A stretch of 27,225 nt of DNA, from the NCBI GenBank assembly GCA_000431775.1, contig FR888190.1, positions 1 through 27,225 of the forward strand, in the 5' to 3' direction. Below, piece by piece: positions 15,551 to 21,779 of the stretch. The position numbers were made by a program, and so were the translations under genes. Below the pieces are notes generated by a model that saw nothing but the letters and a program-made list of their open reading frames with translations, did no database searches and was not told the DNA's origin. This stretch comes from Clostridium sp. CAG:413. Lineage in GTDB: Bacteria > Bacillota > Clostridia > Oscillospirales > Acutalibacteraceae. How positions within the stretch are numbered: the stretch's first letter is position 1; each line of letters starts with the position of its first letter.

Positions 15551-16120
15551 TTAAAGAAAACTGCGGCTGCAATTGATGAGCCTGCTGAGCTTCGCCGATA
15601 TATCCGACGGTGCGCCTTTAATATCTCCGTTGAGCCAGCTCATCAGAACGGTTTTTGTACCGCTGGAGATATAGAGCAGATAGAGGTCGATCTCATTCCT
15701 GTCATAGTTGGGGTATTTCTCATGAAGCGAGTCAAAGAGCTTATCGTAGTAGATATTGATAAGACGCACCACGAAGTTGTTGAGCAGGTTGGACTGGGTG
15801 AGCATTTTGTAATACTCCATGTCCTTGCTCATGTATTCGCAGGCGAGCTGCAGGAGCTTGTCTATCTCGGCGGCATTCGGCTCAAGGTCGTACCCGTCAA
15901 AGAGCGCCATGACCTTCTCAAGCTCCTCCTTTTCAATCTGCTCGACGACACCCGCAACATCGGGAAAGTGAGCGTAAAATGTGCCTCGGCTTATATCTGC
16001 CTCGCGGATGATGTCCGAGACGGTTATCTTGCTAAGATCCTTTTCATGAAGCAGCTTTGCTAGCGCTTTCTTAATGAGATTTTTTGAGCGTATGGAGCTT
16101 CTGTATTCCGCCTTCGCCAA
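15551..16120 (-). CDS. TetR/AcrR-family transcriptional regulator
   Basis: This 189-residue protein has the TetR plan. An N-terminal helix-turn-helix spans about 13-55, with ITVSDIIREADISRGTFYAHF as the recognition region; the helical ligand-binding part carries no recognisable motif. It should act as a dimeric repressor responding to an unknown small molecule. The start is UUG at 16118-16120: GGAGG lies 7 bases before it and the reading MAKAEYRSSIR fits the family. The promoter at 16155-16183 carries a TTCAA/TTGAA inverted repeat over the -10 box, so autoregulation is plausible. No transporter or enzyme gene is paired with it, so its target is unclear. The C-terminal half resembles the DhaS/FasR-like group only loosely. 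Confidence 0.88.
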   Translation of the reverse strand: MAKAEYRSSIRSKNLIKKALAKLLHEKDLSKITVSDIIREADISRGTFYAHFPDVAGVVEQIEKEELEKVMALFDGYDLEPNAAEIDKLLQLACEYMSKDMEYYKMLTQSNLLNNFVVRLINIYYDKLFDSLHEKYPNYDRNEIDLYLLYISSGTKTVLMSWLNGDIKGAPSDISAKLSRLINCSRSFL

Positions 16121-16147
16121 AAAAGCACCTCCAAAATTTATTTATGC

Positions 16148-16183
16148 TTCAAGTATTTTATTTGAAATCAGTCAAAAAGTCAA
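16148..16183 (-). promoter_or_regulatory. Promoter and operator candidate of the TetR gene
   Basis: On the minus strand, TTGACT (16178-16183) and TAAAAT (16155-16160) are spaced by 17 bases. TTCAA (16148-16152) and TTGAA (16162-16166) form an inverted repeat spanning the -10 box, a possible self-operator. Confidence 0.65.
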
Positions 16184-16223
16184 CTAAAAATCAAAAATGT
16201 TCACAATTGTTTCAAAAATGATA

Positions 16224-16249
16224 AGCCGCTGCCCGAAAGAGCAGCGGCT
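16224..16249 (-). terminator. Terminator of serS
   Basis: AGCCGCTGC (16224-16232) pairs perfectly with GCAGCGGCT (16241-16249). On the minus strand a T-rich tail (TTATCATTTTTG) follows. It is 17 bases past the serS stop. Confidence 0.8.
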
Positions 16250-16266
16250 GTAAATATTTATTGCGA

Positions 16267-17553
16267 TTATTTAACGGGGATGAGCTTCTCTTTGCCGCCC
16301 ATGTAAGGCCTGAGGGCGACGGGGACGTTGACGCTGCCGTCGGCGTTCAGGTTATTCTCGAGGAAGGCGATAAGCATTCTCGGGGGCGCGACGACGGTGT
16401 TGTTGAGCGTGTGGGCAAAGTATTTGCCGTTTTTGCCGTTCACCCTGATCTTCAGCCTGCGGGCCTGAGCGTCGCCGAGGTTGGAGCAGGAGCCGACCTC
16501 AAAGTATTTCTTCTGCCTGGGTGACCATGCTTCAACGTCAAAGGACTTGACCTTGAGGTCTGCGAGGTCGCCGGAGCAGCATTCGAGAGTCCTTACGGGG
16601 ATATCGAGCGAGCGGAAGAGATCGACGGTGTTCTGCCAGAGCTTGTCAAACCACATCATGCTGTCCTCGGGCTTGCAGACTACTATCATCTCCTGCTTCT
16701 CGAACTGATGAATTCTGTAAACGCCTCTCTCCTCGATGCCGTGGGCGCCCTTTTCTTTGCGGAAGCAGGGGGAGTAGCTGGTGAGAGTGTGGGGGAGGGT
16801 ATCCTCCTCGATGATGGTGTCGATATATTTGCCTATCATTGAGTGCTCGCTCGTGCCGATGAGATAGAGATCCTCTCCCTCGATCTTATACATCATTGCG
16901 TCCATCTCCGCAAAGCTCATAACGCCTGTGACGACGTTGCTGCGGATCATGAAGGGCGGCACGCAGTAGGTGAAGCCTCTGTCTATCATGAAATCCCTTG
17001 CGTAGGAGATAACGGCGGAGTGAAGCCTTGCGATATCGCCGCAAAGGTAATAGAAGCCGTTGCCCGCGACGTTTCTTGCGGCGTCAAGGTCGATGCCGTT
17101 GAAGCGTTCCATGATGTCGGTGTGGTAGGGAATGCCGAAGTCGGGCACTACAGGCTCGCCGTACTTCGTGACCTCGACGTTTTCGCTGTCGTCCTTGCCG
17201 ATGGGCACGGAGGGGTCGATGATATTCGGTATGACCATCATTATCTTGGTTATTTTCTCGGAGTATTCGGCTTCGAGACGCTCGCACTCGGCAAGTCTCT
17301 CGGAGAATTCCGTTACCTTGGATTTGGCTGCCATGGCCTCGTCCTTCTTGCCCTGAGCCATCAGAGCGCCTATCTCCTTGGAGACCTTGTTTCTGTTTGC
17401 TCTGAGGGAGTCCGCCTCCTGCTTGACCGCTCTTGAAGCGGCGTCAAGCTCGATGACCTCGTCAACGAGGGGTAGCTTCTTGTCCTGGAACTTCTTTTTG
17501 ATGTTTTCCTTGACAACGTCGGGGTTCTCTCTTAAAAATCTTATGTCTAACAT
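16267..17553 (-). CDS. serS: Seryl-tRNA synthetase
   Basis: This 428-residue class II synthetase charges tRNA-Ser (and tRNA-Sec where present). The family start MLDIRFLRENPDVV is followed by a long antiparallel coiled-coil arm (about residues 28-105) that binds the variable arm of the tRNA. The catalytic core then shows the class II motifs: motif 2 around SPCFRKEKGAHG, and motif 3 near NTVVAPPRMLIAFLENN. AGGAG lies about 10 bases before the ATG at 17553. It is 34 bases downstream of the Mrp gene on the same strand with no terminator between them, so it is probably the last gene of a three-gene operon. No T-box leader was seen. Confidence 0.98.
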   Translation of the reverse strand: MLDIRFLRENPDVVKENIKKKFQDKKLPLVDEVIELDAASRAVKQEADSLRANRNKVSKEIGALMAQGKKDEAMAAKSKVTEFSERLAECERLEAEYSEKITKIMMVIPNIIDPSVPIGKDDSENVEVTKYGEPVVPDFGIPYHTDIMERFNGIDLDAARNVAGNGFYYLCGDIARLHSAVISYARDFMIDRGFTYCVPPFMIRSNVVTGVMSFAEMDAMMYKIEGEDLYLIGTSEHSMIGKYIDTIIEEDTLPHTLTSYSPCFRKEKGAHGIEERGVYRIHQFEKQEMIVVCKPEDSMMWFDKLWQNTVDLFRSLDIPVRTLECCSGDLADLKVKSFDVEAWSPRQKKYFEVGSCSNLGDAQARRLKIRVNGKNGKYFAHTLNNTVVAPPRMLIAFLENNLNADGSVNVPVALRPYMGGKEKLIPVK

Positions 17554-17587
17554 TTCATATCACTCCTGATCTTTTATGTCTCGGCGA

Positions 17588-18409
17588 TTATTTAAGCAGC
17601 GCTTCGACCGCGCCTGCGATATATTTGTCGTCCGCCAGCTCGACCGCGCCCTTGTCGACGAGCGATGCGTTGCGAGGGTCGATGGGCAGCCTTGCGAGCA
17701 CGGGCACGCCGAGCTCCTCGGCCACTTCATCAATATGGCTTTCGCCGAATATGCTGAATTCCTTGCCGCAGTCGGGGCAAACGGCGTAGCTCATATTCTC
17801 GACTATGCCGAGCACGGGTATATTCATCAGCTTCGCCATATTGTAAGCCTTTTTGACTATCATCGTGACAAGCTCCTGCGGGGTGGTGACGATGATTATG
17901 CCGTCAACGGGCAGGTTTTGGAACACCGTCAGGGGCACGTCGCCCGTCCCCGGAGGCATATCGACAAACATATAGTCGACGTCGCCCCATGCCACGTCCT
18001 TCCAAAATTGCTGGATAACGCCCGATATGACGGGACCTCTCCAAACCACCGGCGAATCCTCGCTCTCAAGCAGCAGGTTGACCGACATTATTTTGATGCC
18101 CGTCTTGCTCTCTTCGGGGAGCAGACCGGTTTCGTCCGCCTTGGCTCTGCCCTTGATGCCGAAGGATTTCGGTATTGACGGGCCTGTTATATCCGCGTCG
18201 AGCACGGCGCAGGCCTTGCCTCTGGCCTGCATTGCGCTTGCGAGCAAAGAGGTGACGAGCGATTTGCCGACGCCGCCCTTGCCGCTGACAACGCCGATTA
18301 CTTTGCCGACATTGCTGAACGGGCCGCAGGGGATCCTCAGATCCTGAGCCTCTCTCGACGAGCAGTTGCTCGAGCATGATGAGCAGTTGCCGCTGCATGC
18401 TTCACTCAT
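17588..18409 (-). CDS. Mrp/ApbC (Nbp35-like) iron-sulfur carrier ATPase
   Basis: This 273-residue cytoplasmic P-loop ATPase binds and passes on Fe-S clusters. A cysteine-rich N-terminus (C5, C9, C12, C16) resembles the extra ferredoxin-like cluster site of Nbp35. The deviant Walker A GKGGVGKS is at 43-50, then DADITGPSIP, the switch/Walker B segment MFVDMPPGTGD and the bridging-cluster motif C211-P-D-C214. The start overlaps the previous gene's stop by 4 bases (ATGA), so translation should be coupled to the membrane protein upstream. serS follows 34 bases later. An Fe-S scaffold is sensible in an anaerobe rich in Fe-S enzymes; the specific client is unknown. Confidence 0.95.
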   Translation of the reverse strand: MSEACSGNCSSCSSNCSSREAQDLRIPCGPFSNVGKVIGVVSGKGGVGKSLVTSLLASAMQARGKACAVLDADITGPSIPKSFGIKGRAKADETGLLPEESKTGIKIMSVNLLLESEDSPVVWRGPVISGVIQQFWKDVAWGDVDYMFVDMPPGTGDVPLTVFQNLPVDGIIIVTTPQELVTMIVKKAYNMAKLMNIPVLGIVENMSYAVCPDCGKEFSIFGESHIDEVAEELGVPVLARLPIDPRNASLVDKGAVELADDKYIAGAVEALLK

Positions 18410-19194
18410 GATACCATAACTCCAATCATTTTGATTATAATATAAGCCGCAAGATATATCAGCGGCATATGGACAATGTAGATAATGAGCGCCCGCCTGC
18501 CGAGGAAGCCGAGAAAACGGCTCCTTTGCTTATACAGGCTCTCGGGGAAGGAATTCATCACGCAGTGCCTGCCGATGAAAAATCCGAAAAGGAAGATAAA
18601 TATATTCGGGAATATCGGGAAATAATCGCCCGAGTAAAACGACGGCGAATATATGCCGAACGGCATCAGGATATTTGTGGTGTAGAGCGCCGAGGGCAGC
18701 CGCAGCGATATCAGCTCGCCGTAGCCGAGCACTCCGTCCTCGATCCCGCTTGTGAAGGGATAAAGCACGGCGCAGATAAGCATTCCCGCTGCGGGGCTGA
18801 GCCTCCCGAGCGGCTTTGAGAGCAGCGCACACAGGATAATAGCTATCGAGAGGAAATGCAGAATGCCGAAGTAGATCTCGCACCCCTCAATACCCATCAG
18901 CGGCAGTATAAGCGCCGTCACGAGCGTGAAGCCCGCAGCCACGGCAAGCAGCCGCAGCCCTCGCTTGAGATTATTCCTCGACAGGCTGCATGAGATGCCG
19001 CAAAGGGCGATAAATATCCCCGCAAACAGCGGCTGGACAGGCTCAAAGAAATCAAAGAGCTTATACGCCCATCCGACCCCGAACATCGAGCCGATAATGA
19101 AGAATGCGTGATAAAACACCATGCAGAATACGGCAAGCCCTCGCAGCTCGTCAAGAAAGTGTATTCTTTTTGCGGGGGCGCCGTTATTCACCAT
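18406..19194 (-). CDS. DUF1624/HGSNAT-like integral membrane acyltransferase
   Basis: This 262-residue protein has about seven to eight hydrophobic segments. Its N-terminus carries R-x-x-x-L-D-x-x-R-G-L-A (residues 10-21) and the VFYHAFF histidine region, marks of the DUF1624 / heparan-alpha-glucosaminide N-acetyltransferase catalytic family and of acyltransferase-3-like proteins. C-terminal RRALIIYIVHMPLIYL fits the same group. Such proteins move acyl groups across the membrane onto glycans or cell-wall sugars; the substrate here is unknown. It is the first gene of the minus operon with GAGG 8 bases before ATG, and overlaps Mrp by 4 bases. The link with Mrp and serS gives no obvious functional logic. 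Confidence 0.82.
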   Translation of the reverse strand: MVNNGAPAKRIHFLDELRGLAVFCMVFYHAFFIIGSMFGVGWAYKLFDFFEPVQPLFAGIFIALCGISCSLSRNNLKRGLRLLAVAAGFTLVTALILPLMGIEGCEIYFGILHFLSIAIILCALLSKPLGRLSPAAGMLICAVLYPFTSGIEDGVLGYGELISLRLPSALYTTNILMPFGIYSPSFYSGDYFPIFPNIFIFLFGFFIGRHCVMNSFPESLYKQRSRFLGFLGRRALIIYIVHMPLIYLAAYIIIKMIGVMVS

Positions 19195-19217
19195 TTTATC
19201 TACCTCACTAAACTATT

Positions 19218-19245
19218 ATTTTAACATATCATATTTAAAATGCAA
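19218..19245 (-). promoter_or_regulatory. Promoter of the acyltransferase-mrp-serS operon
   Basis: On the minus strand, TTGCAT (19240-19245) and TAAAAT (19218-19223) are spaced by 16 bases. The start codon is about 24 bases from the -10 box. Confidence 0.6.
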
Positions 19246-19325
19246 GAGTTTATTGCTTTTTTACGCCCAAATCGGCGGGTTTTGAAAAAATTAATAAATA
19301 ATATGTAGCGTTCGGAGTCAAAATA

Positions 19326-19334
19326 TGCTATACT
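19326..19334 (+). promoter_or_regulatory. Extended -10 promoter of the gtrA-like-fprA operon
   Basis: TGCTATACT (19326-19334) is an extended -10 element, TG-N-TATACT. There is no good -35 box 17 bases upstream, as is usual for extended -10 promoters. The start codon is 36 bases downstream. Confidence 0.5.
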
Positions 19335-19369
19335 TATCAAAAATACTGACGAACGGACGGTAATATCGT

Positions 19370-19915
19370 ATGATAGATAAGATGCGAGAGCTGCTATTTA
19401 AGATTTTTAAGCGTGAGAGCTTTCTCGGCAAGCTGGTCGATAAATTTTTCACCAGAGAGATAATAACCTATATCATTTTCGGCGTGCTGACCACGGCAGT
19501 CAACCTTGTTACATTTTATATCTTTAAGAAGATATTCATTTCAATAGGCTGGGAGGGTGTGTTCAATAAACTGCTCGGCTCCGCGGGCTGGGATAAGGCG
19601 CTCGAGCTGCTCGGCAGCGGCACGGATTACCTCGACGCCACCGTTATCGCGTGGACTGTCGCCGTTATCTTCGCCTTTGTCACCAATAAGCTCATCGTGT
19701 TTGAGTCAAAGAGCTGGAAGCCCGCCGTTGCGGGCAAAGAATTCGTCGGCTTCATCGGCGCAAGACTCTTTTCGCTGCTGGTCGAGCTTGTGTTCATGTT
19801 TGTGATGGTCACGCTCCTCAAGTGGAACGACTTCGTCGCGAAGTTCATAGTGCAGGTCATCGTCGTCATTCTCAACTACGTTTTCAGTAAGCTCTTAATT
19901 TTCAAGAATAAATAA
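19370..19915 (+). CDS. GtrA-family integral membrane protein
   Basis: This 181-residue protein has four predicted membrane helices (about 32-52, 88-106, 124-147 and 153-172). It carries the GtrA marks FGVLTTAVNLVTF in the first helix, FAFVTNKLIVFES after the second, and NYVFSKLLIFKNK at the end. GtrA-like proteins are thought to flip or help transfer undecaprenyl-linked sugars for surface polysaccharide or teichoic acid decoration. It is longer than many members because of an insertion between the first two helices (residues 55-85). The SD is weak (GGACGG, 9 bases before ATG). fprA begins 17 bases after the stop. No glycosyltransferase lies nearby, so its partner is elsewhere. Confidence 0.87.
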   Translation: MIDKMRELLFKIFKRESFLGKLVDKFFTREIITYIIFGVLTTAVNLVTFYIFKKIFISIGWEGVFNKLLGSAGWDKALELLGSGTDYLDATVIAWTVAVIFAFVTNKLIVFESKSWKPAVAGKEFVGFIGARLFSLLVELVFMFVMVTLLKWNDFVAKFIVQVIVVILNYVFSKLLIFKNK

Positions 19916-19932
19916 TTCCCGGAGGAAAAGAA

Positions 19933-21090
19933 ATGTTTATTACCAACGATATAAAATATGTCGGCGTGAACGATCACGAAATAGACCTCTTTGAGGGTCA
20001 GTTCACCGTGCCGAACGGTATGGCGTACAATTCATATGTCATCACCGATGAAAAAACGGCGGTCATGGATACCGTCGACGCGCGATTCACCGCAGAATGG
20101 CTCGGTAATATCGAATCCGTGCTCGGCGGCAGGAAGCCCGATTACCTTGTAGTGCAGCATATGGAACCCGATCACTCGGCGAATATCGTCAATTTCCTGA
20201 CCGCTTACCCCGAGGCGACGGTCATTGCGAATTCAAAGACTCTCACGATGATGAAGAATTTCTTTGATTACGATTTTGACGGCAAGGTGCAGCTCGTCGA
20301 GGATGGCTCAAGCATTTCGCTCGGCAGGCACGAATTGACCTTTGTTTTCGCCCCGATGGTGCATTGGCCCGAGGTCATGTTCACCTATGATAAGGCGGAT
20401 AAGGTGCTCTTCACCGCCGACGGCTTCGGCAAATTCGGCGCCCTCGACGTCGACGAGGAGTGGGACTGCGAAGCCCGTCGCTACTATTTCGGCATCGTCG
20501 GCAAATACGGCGCTCAGGTGCAGAGCGTGCTCAAAAAAGCCGCAGCGCTCGATATAAATATCATCTGCCCGCTCCACGGCCCCGTGCTCAGCGAGGATCT
20601 CGGGCACTACATAGAGAAATACGATATCTGGTCGTCATATAAGCCCGAATCCGAGGGCGTGATGATAGCCTATACCTCGGTTTACGGTCATACAAAGAAG
20701 GCCGCCGAGCGACTCGCCGATATGCTCAGGGCAAAGGGCAGCCCCAAGGTGGTAGTCACAGACCTTGCAAGGGAGGATATCGCCGAGGCGATAGAGGACG
20801 CCTTCCGTTACGGCAAGCTCGTGCTTGCGACCACGACTTATAACTCGGATATTTTCCCTTTTATGAAGCACTTTATCGACGGCCTGACCGAGAGAGGATA
20901 CCGCAACAGGACGATAGGCCTTATCGAGAACGGCTCGTGGGCGCCCGTCGCCGCCAAGGTGATGCGTGATAAATTTGCGTCGAGCAAAAATATCACCATT
21001 CTTGAAACAACGGTCAGGATCAAATCCGCCCTCAACGCCGAGAGCGAAGCGCAGCTCGCTCAGCTCGCGGACGAGCTCCTCGCCGACTGA
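19933..21090 (+). CDS. fprA: Flavodiiron protein (FprA-type NO/O2 reductase)
   Basis: This 385-residue A-type flavoprotein reduces O2 to water or NO to N2O in the cytoplasm of anaerobes, protecting them from oxygen or nitrosative stress. The N-terminal metallo-beta-lactamase-like domain keeps all diiron ligands: H76-x-E78-x-D80-H81 in QHMEPDHS, H144 in PMVHWP, D163 in TADGFG and H215 in CPLHGP. The C-terminal flavodoxin domain (from about 244) begins with the FMN loop IAYTSVYGHT. There is no rubredoxin or flavin reductase extension, so it is a class A protein needing an external electron donor. GGAGG precedes ATG. It is second in an operon with the GtrA-like gene and ends in a good terminator. 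Confidence 0.97.
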   Translation: MFITNDIKYVGVNDHEIDLFEGQFTVPNGMAYNSYVITDEKTAVMDTVDARFTAEWLGNIESVLGGRKPDYLVVQHMEPDHSANIVNFLTAYPEATVIANSKTLTMMKNFFDYDFDGKVQLVEDGSSISLGRHELTFVFAPMVHWPEVMFTYDKADKVLFTADGFGKFGALDVDEEWDCEARRYYFGIVGKYGAQVQSVLKKAAALDINIICPLHGPVLSEDLGHYIEKYDIWSSYKPESEGVMIAYTSVYGHTKKAAERLADMLRAKGSPKVVVTDLAREDIAEAIEDAFRYGKLVLATTTYNSDIFPFMKHFIDGLTERGYRNRTIGLIENGSWAPVAAKVMRDKFASSKNITILETTVRIKSALNAESEAQLAQLADELLAD

Positions 21091-21105
21091 TAACAGCATA
21101 GAAAT

Positions 21106-21134
21106 AAGCCGCCGGTTTGACCGACGGCTTTTTT
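21106..21134 (+). terminator. Terminator of fprA
   Basis: AAGCCG (21106-21111) pairs with CGGCTT (21125-21130), with an inner CGGT/ACCG stem across one mismatch, followed by TTTT. It lies 16 bases past the fprA stop. Confidence 0.88.
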
Positions 21135-21150
21135 GCATGTTCTGATTTTT

Positions 21151-21564
21151 TTACACCTCATCCGTCGCTGCGGCGACACCTTCTCCTCGAGGAGAAGGCG
21201 GGGGGAACGCACCGCAGGTGATAAGGCGGTTAAATATGTCTTGACACACGCTCTCAAAACTTGTGTTTATGTCGTCGTTTGAATAGCGCAAAACTGTTAA
21301 ACCGAGCGAGGATAAGAATTCATCTCTCTCGGCGTCGCTTTGCTTGCCCTTGTCAAGAAAATGCTGGGTTCCGTCGATCTCAATTACGATTTTGGCACTC
21401 GCGCAGTAAAAATCGACGATATATCTGCCGATAACCTTTTGACGATGAAAGGTTATCGGCAATTCTTTTAAGAATTCATACCAAAGCCGCCGCTCCTGCT
21501 GCGTCATCTGCCTTCTCAAGGCTTGTGAAATGCCGGTCAGCTTCTTGTTATATTTATCGTTCAT
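21151..21564 (-). CDS. DUF559 endonuclease-like protein with a repeat-derived C-terminus
   Basis: This 137-residue protein belongs to the DUF559 group, related to very-short-patch (Vsr) and other PD-(D/E)xK endonucleases. The likely active-site residues are D51 in YIVDFYC and E62/D64 in VIEIDG, followed by QHFLDKGKQSDAERDEFL and a C-terminal helix. No experimental role is known for most members. ATG 21564 was chosen: the longer reading from 21669 only translates the flanking repeat. The last ~19 residues (FPPPSPRGEG to TDEV) are encoded by repeat copy 1, so the C-terminus was replaced or extended by the repeat. No clear promoter or SD was seen; it may depend on read-through from uvrA. It could be a mobile or selfish gene; that is inference. 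Confidence 0.85.
   Translation of the reverse strand: MNDKYNKKLTGISQALRRQMTQQERRLWYEFLKELPITFHRQKVIGRYIVDFYCASAKIVIEIDGTQHFLDKGKQSDAERDEFLSSLGLTVLRYSNDDINTSFESVCQDIFNRLITCGAFPPPSPRGEGVAAATDEV
21153..21201 (-). repeat. Multi-hairpin dispersed repeat, copy 1 (inverted)
   Basis: This copy holds a perfect 20-base palindrome (21179-21198, arms CCTTCTCCTC/GAGGAGAAGG), then on the minus strand GTCGC-GTC-like pairing and GATGAGGTG. It matches copies 2 and 3 in the opposite orientation and encodes the C-terminus of the DUF559 protein. Confidence 0.8.
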
Positions 21565-21566
21565 AT

Positions 21567-21648
21567 ATAACACCGTATCTTTAGTTCGGTCGGCTTCTCC
21601 TTGAGGAGAAGCTGTCACGTAGTGACTGATGAGGTGGCCGCAAAGCGG
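21567..21648 (+). repeat. Multi-hairpin dispersed repeat, copy 2
   Basis: The unit runs from ATAACAC to GCGG and contains three stems: CTTCTCCT/AGGAGAAG, GTCAC/GTGAC, and CCGC/GCGG. It abuts the DUF559 start codon. Copy 3 repeats it 117 bases further on with a few substitutions, several of them compensatory in the middle stem. Confidence 0.88.
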
Positions 21649-21683
21649 ATATCTGTGCCAAACGAGCAAAGTTGAATCGTTTT

Positions 21684-21765
21684 ATAACACTGCGTCTTTA
21701 AGTCGGTCGGCTTCTCCTTGAGGAGAAGCCGCCACGGAGTGGCTGATGAGGTGGCCGCGAAGCGG
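21684..21765 (+). repeat. Multi-hairpin dispersed repeat, copy 3
   Basis: This is a direct repeat of copy 2, offset by exactly 117 bases, and ends 14 bases before the uvrA stop codon. The middle stem reads GCCAC/GTGGC instead of GTCAC/GTGAC, so pairing is kept although the sequence changed. Confidence 0.88.
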
Positions 21766-21779
21766 TTTAGCAAAAGCAA

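Noticed and set aside
19195..19369. T-box or other riboswitch ahead of the operon ending in serS
   Set aside because: No T-box core, specifier stem or antiterminator pair was found; the gap holds only divergent promoters.
21567..21765. Two direct repeats that might be a CRISPR array
   Set aside because: The units are ~82 bases with three internal stems, there are only two in direct orientation with one 35-base spacer, and no cas gene is near.
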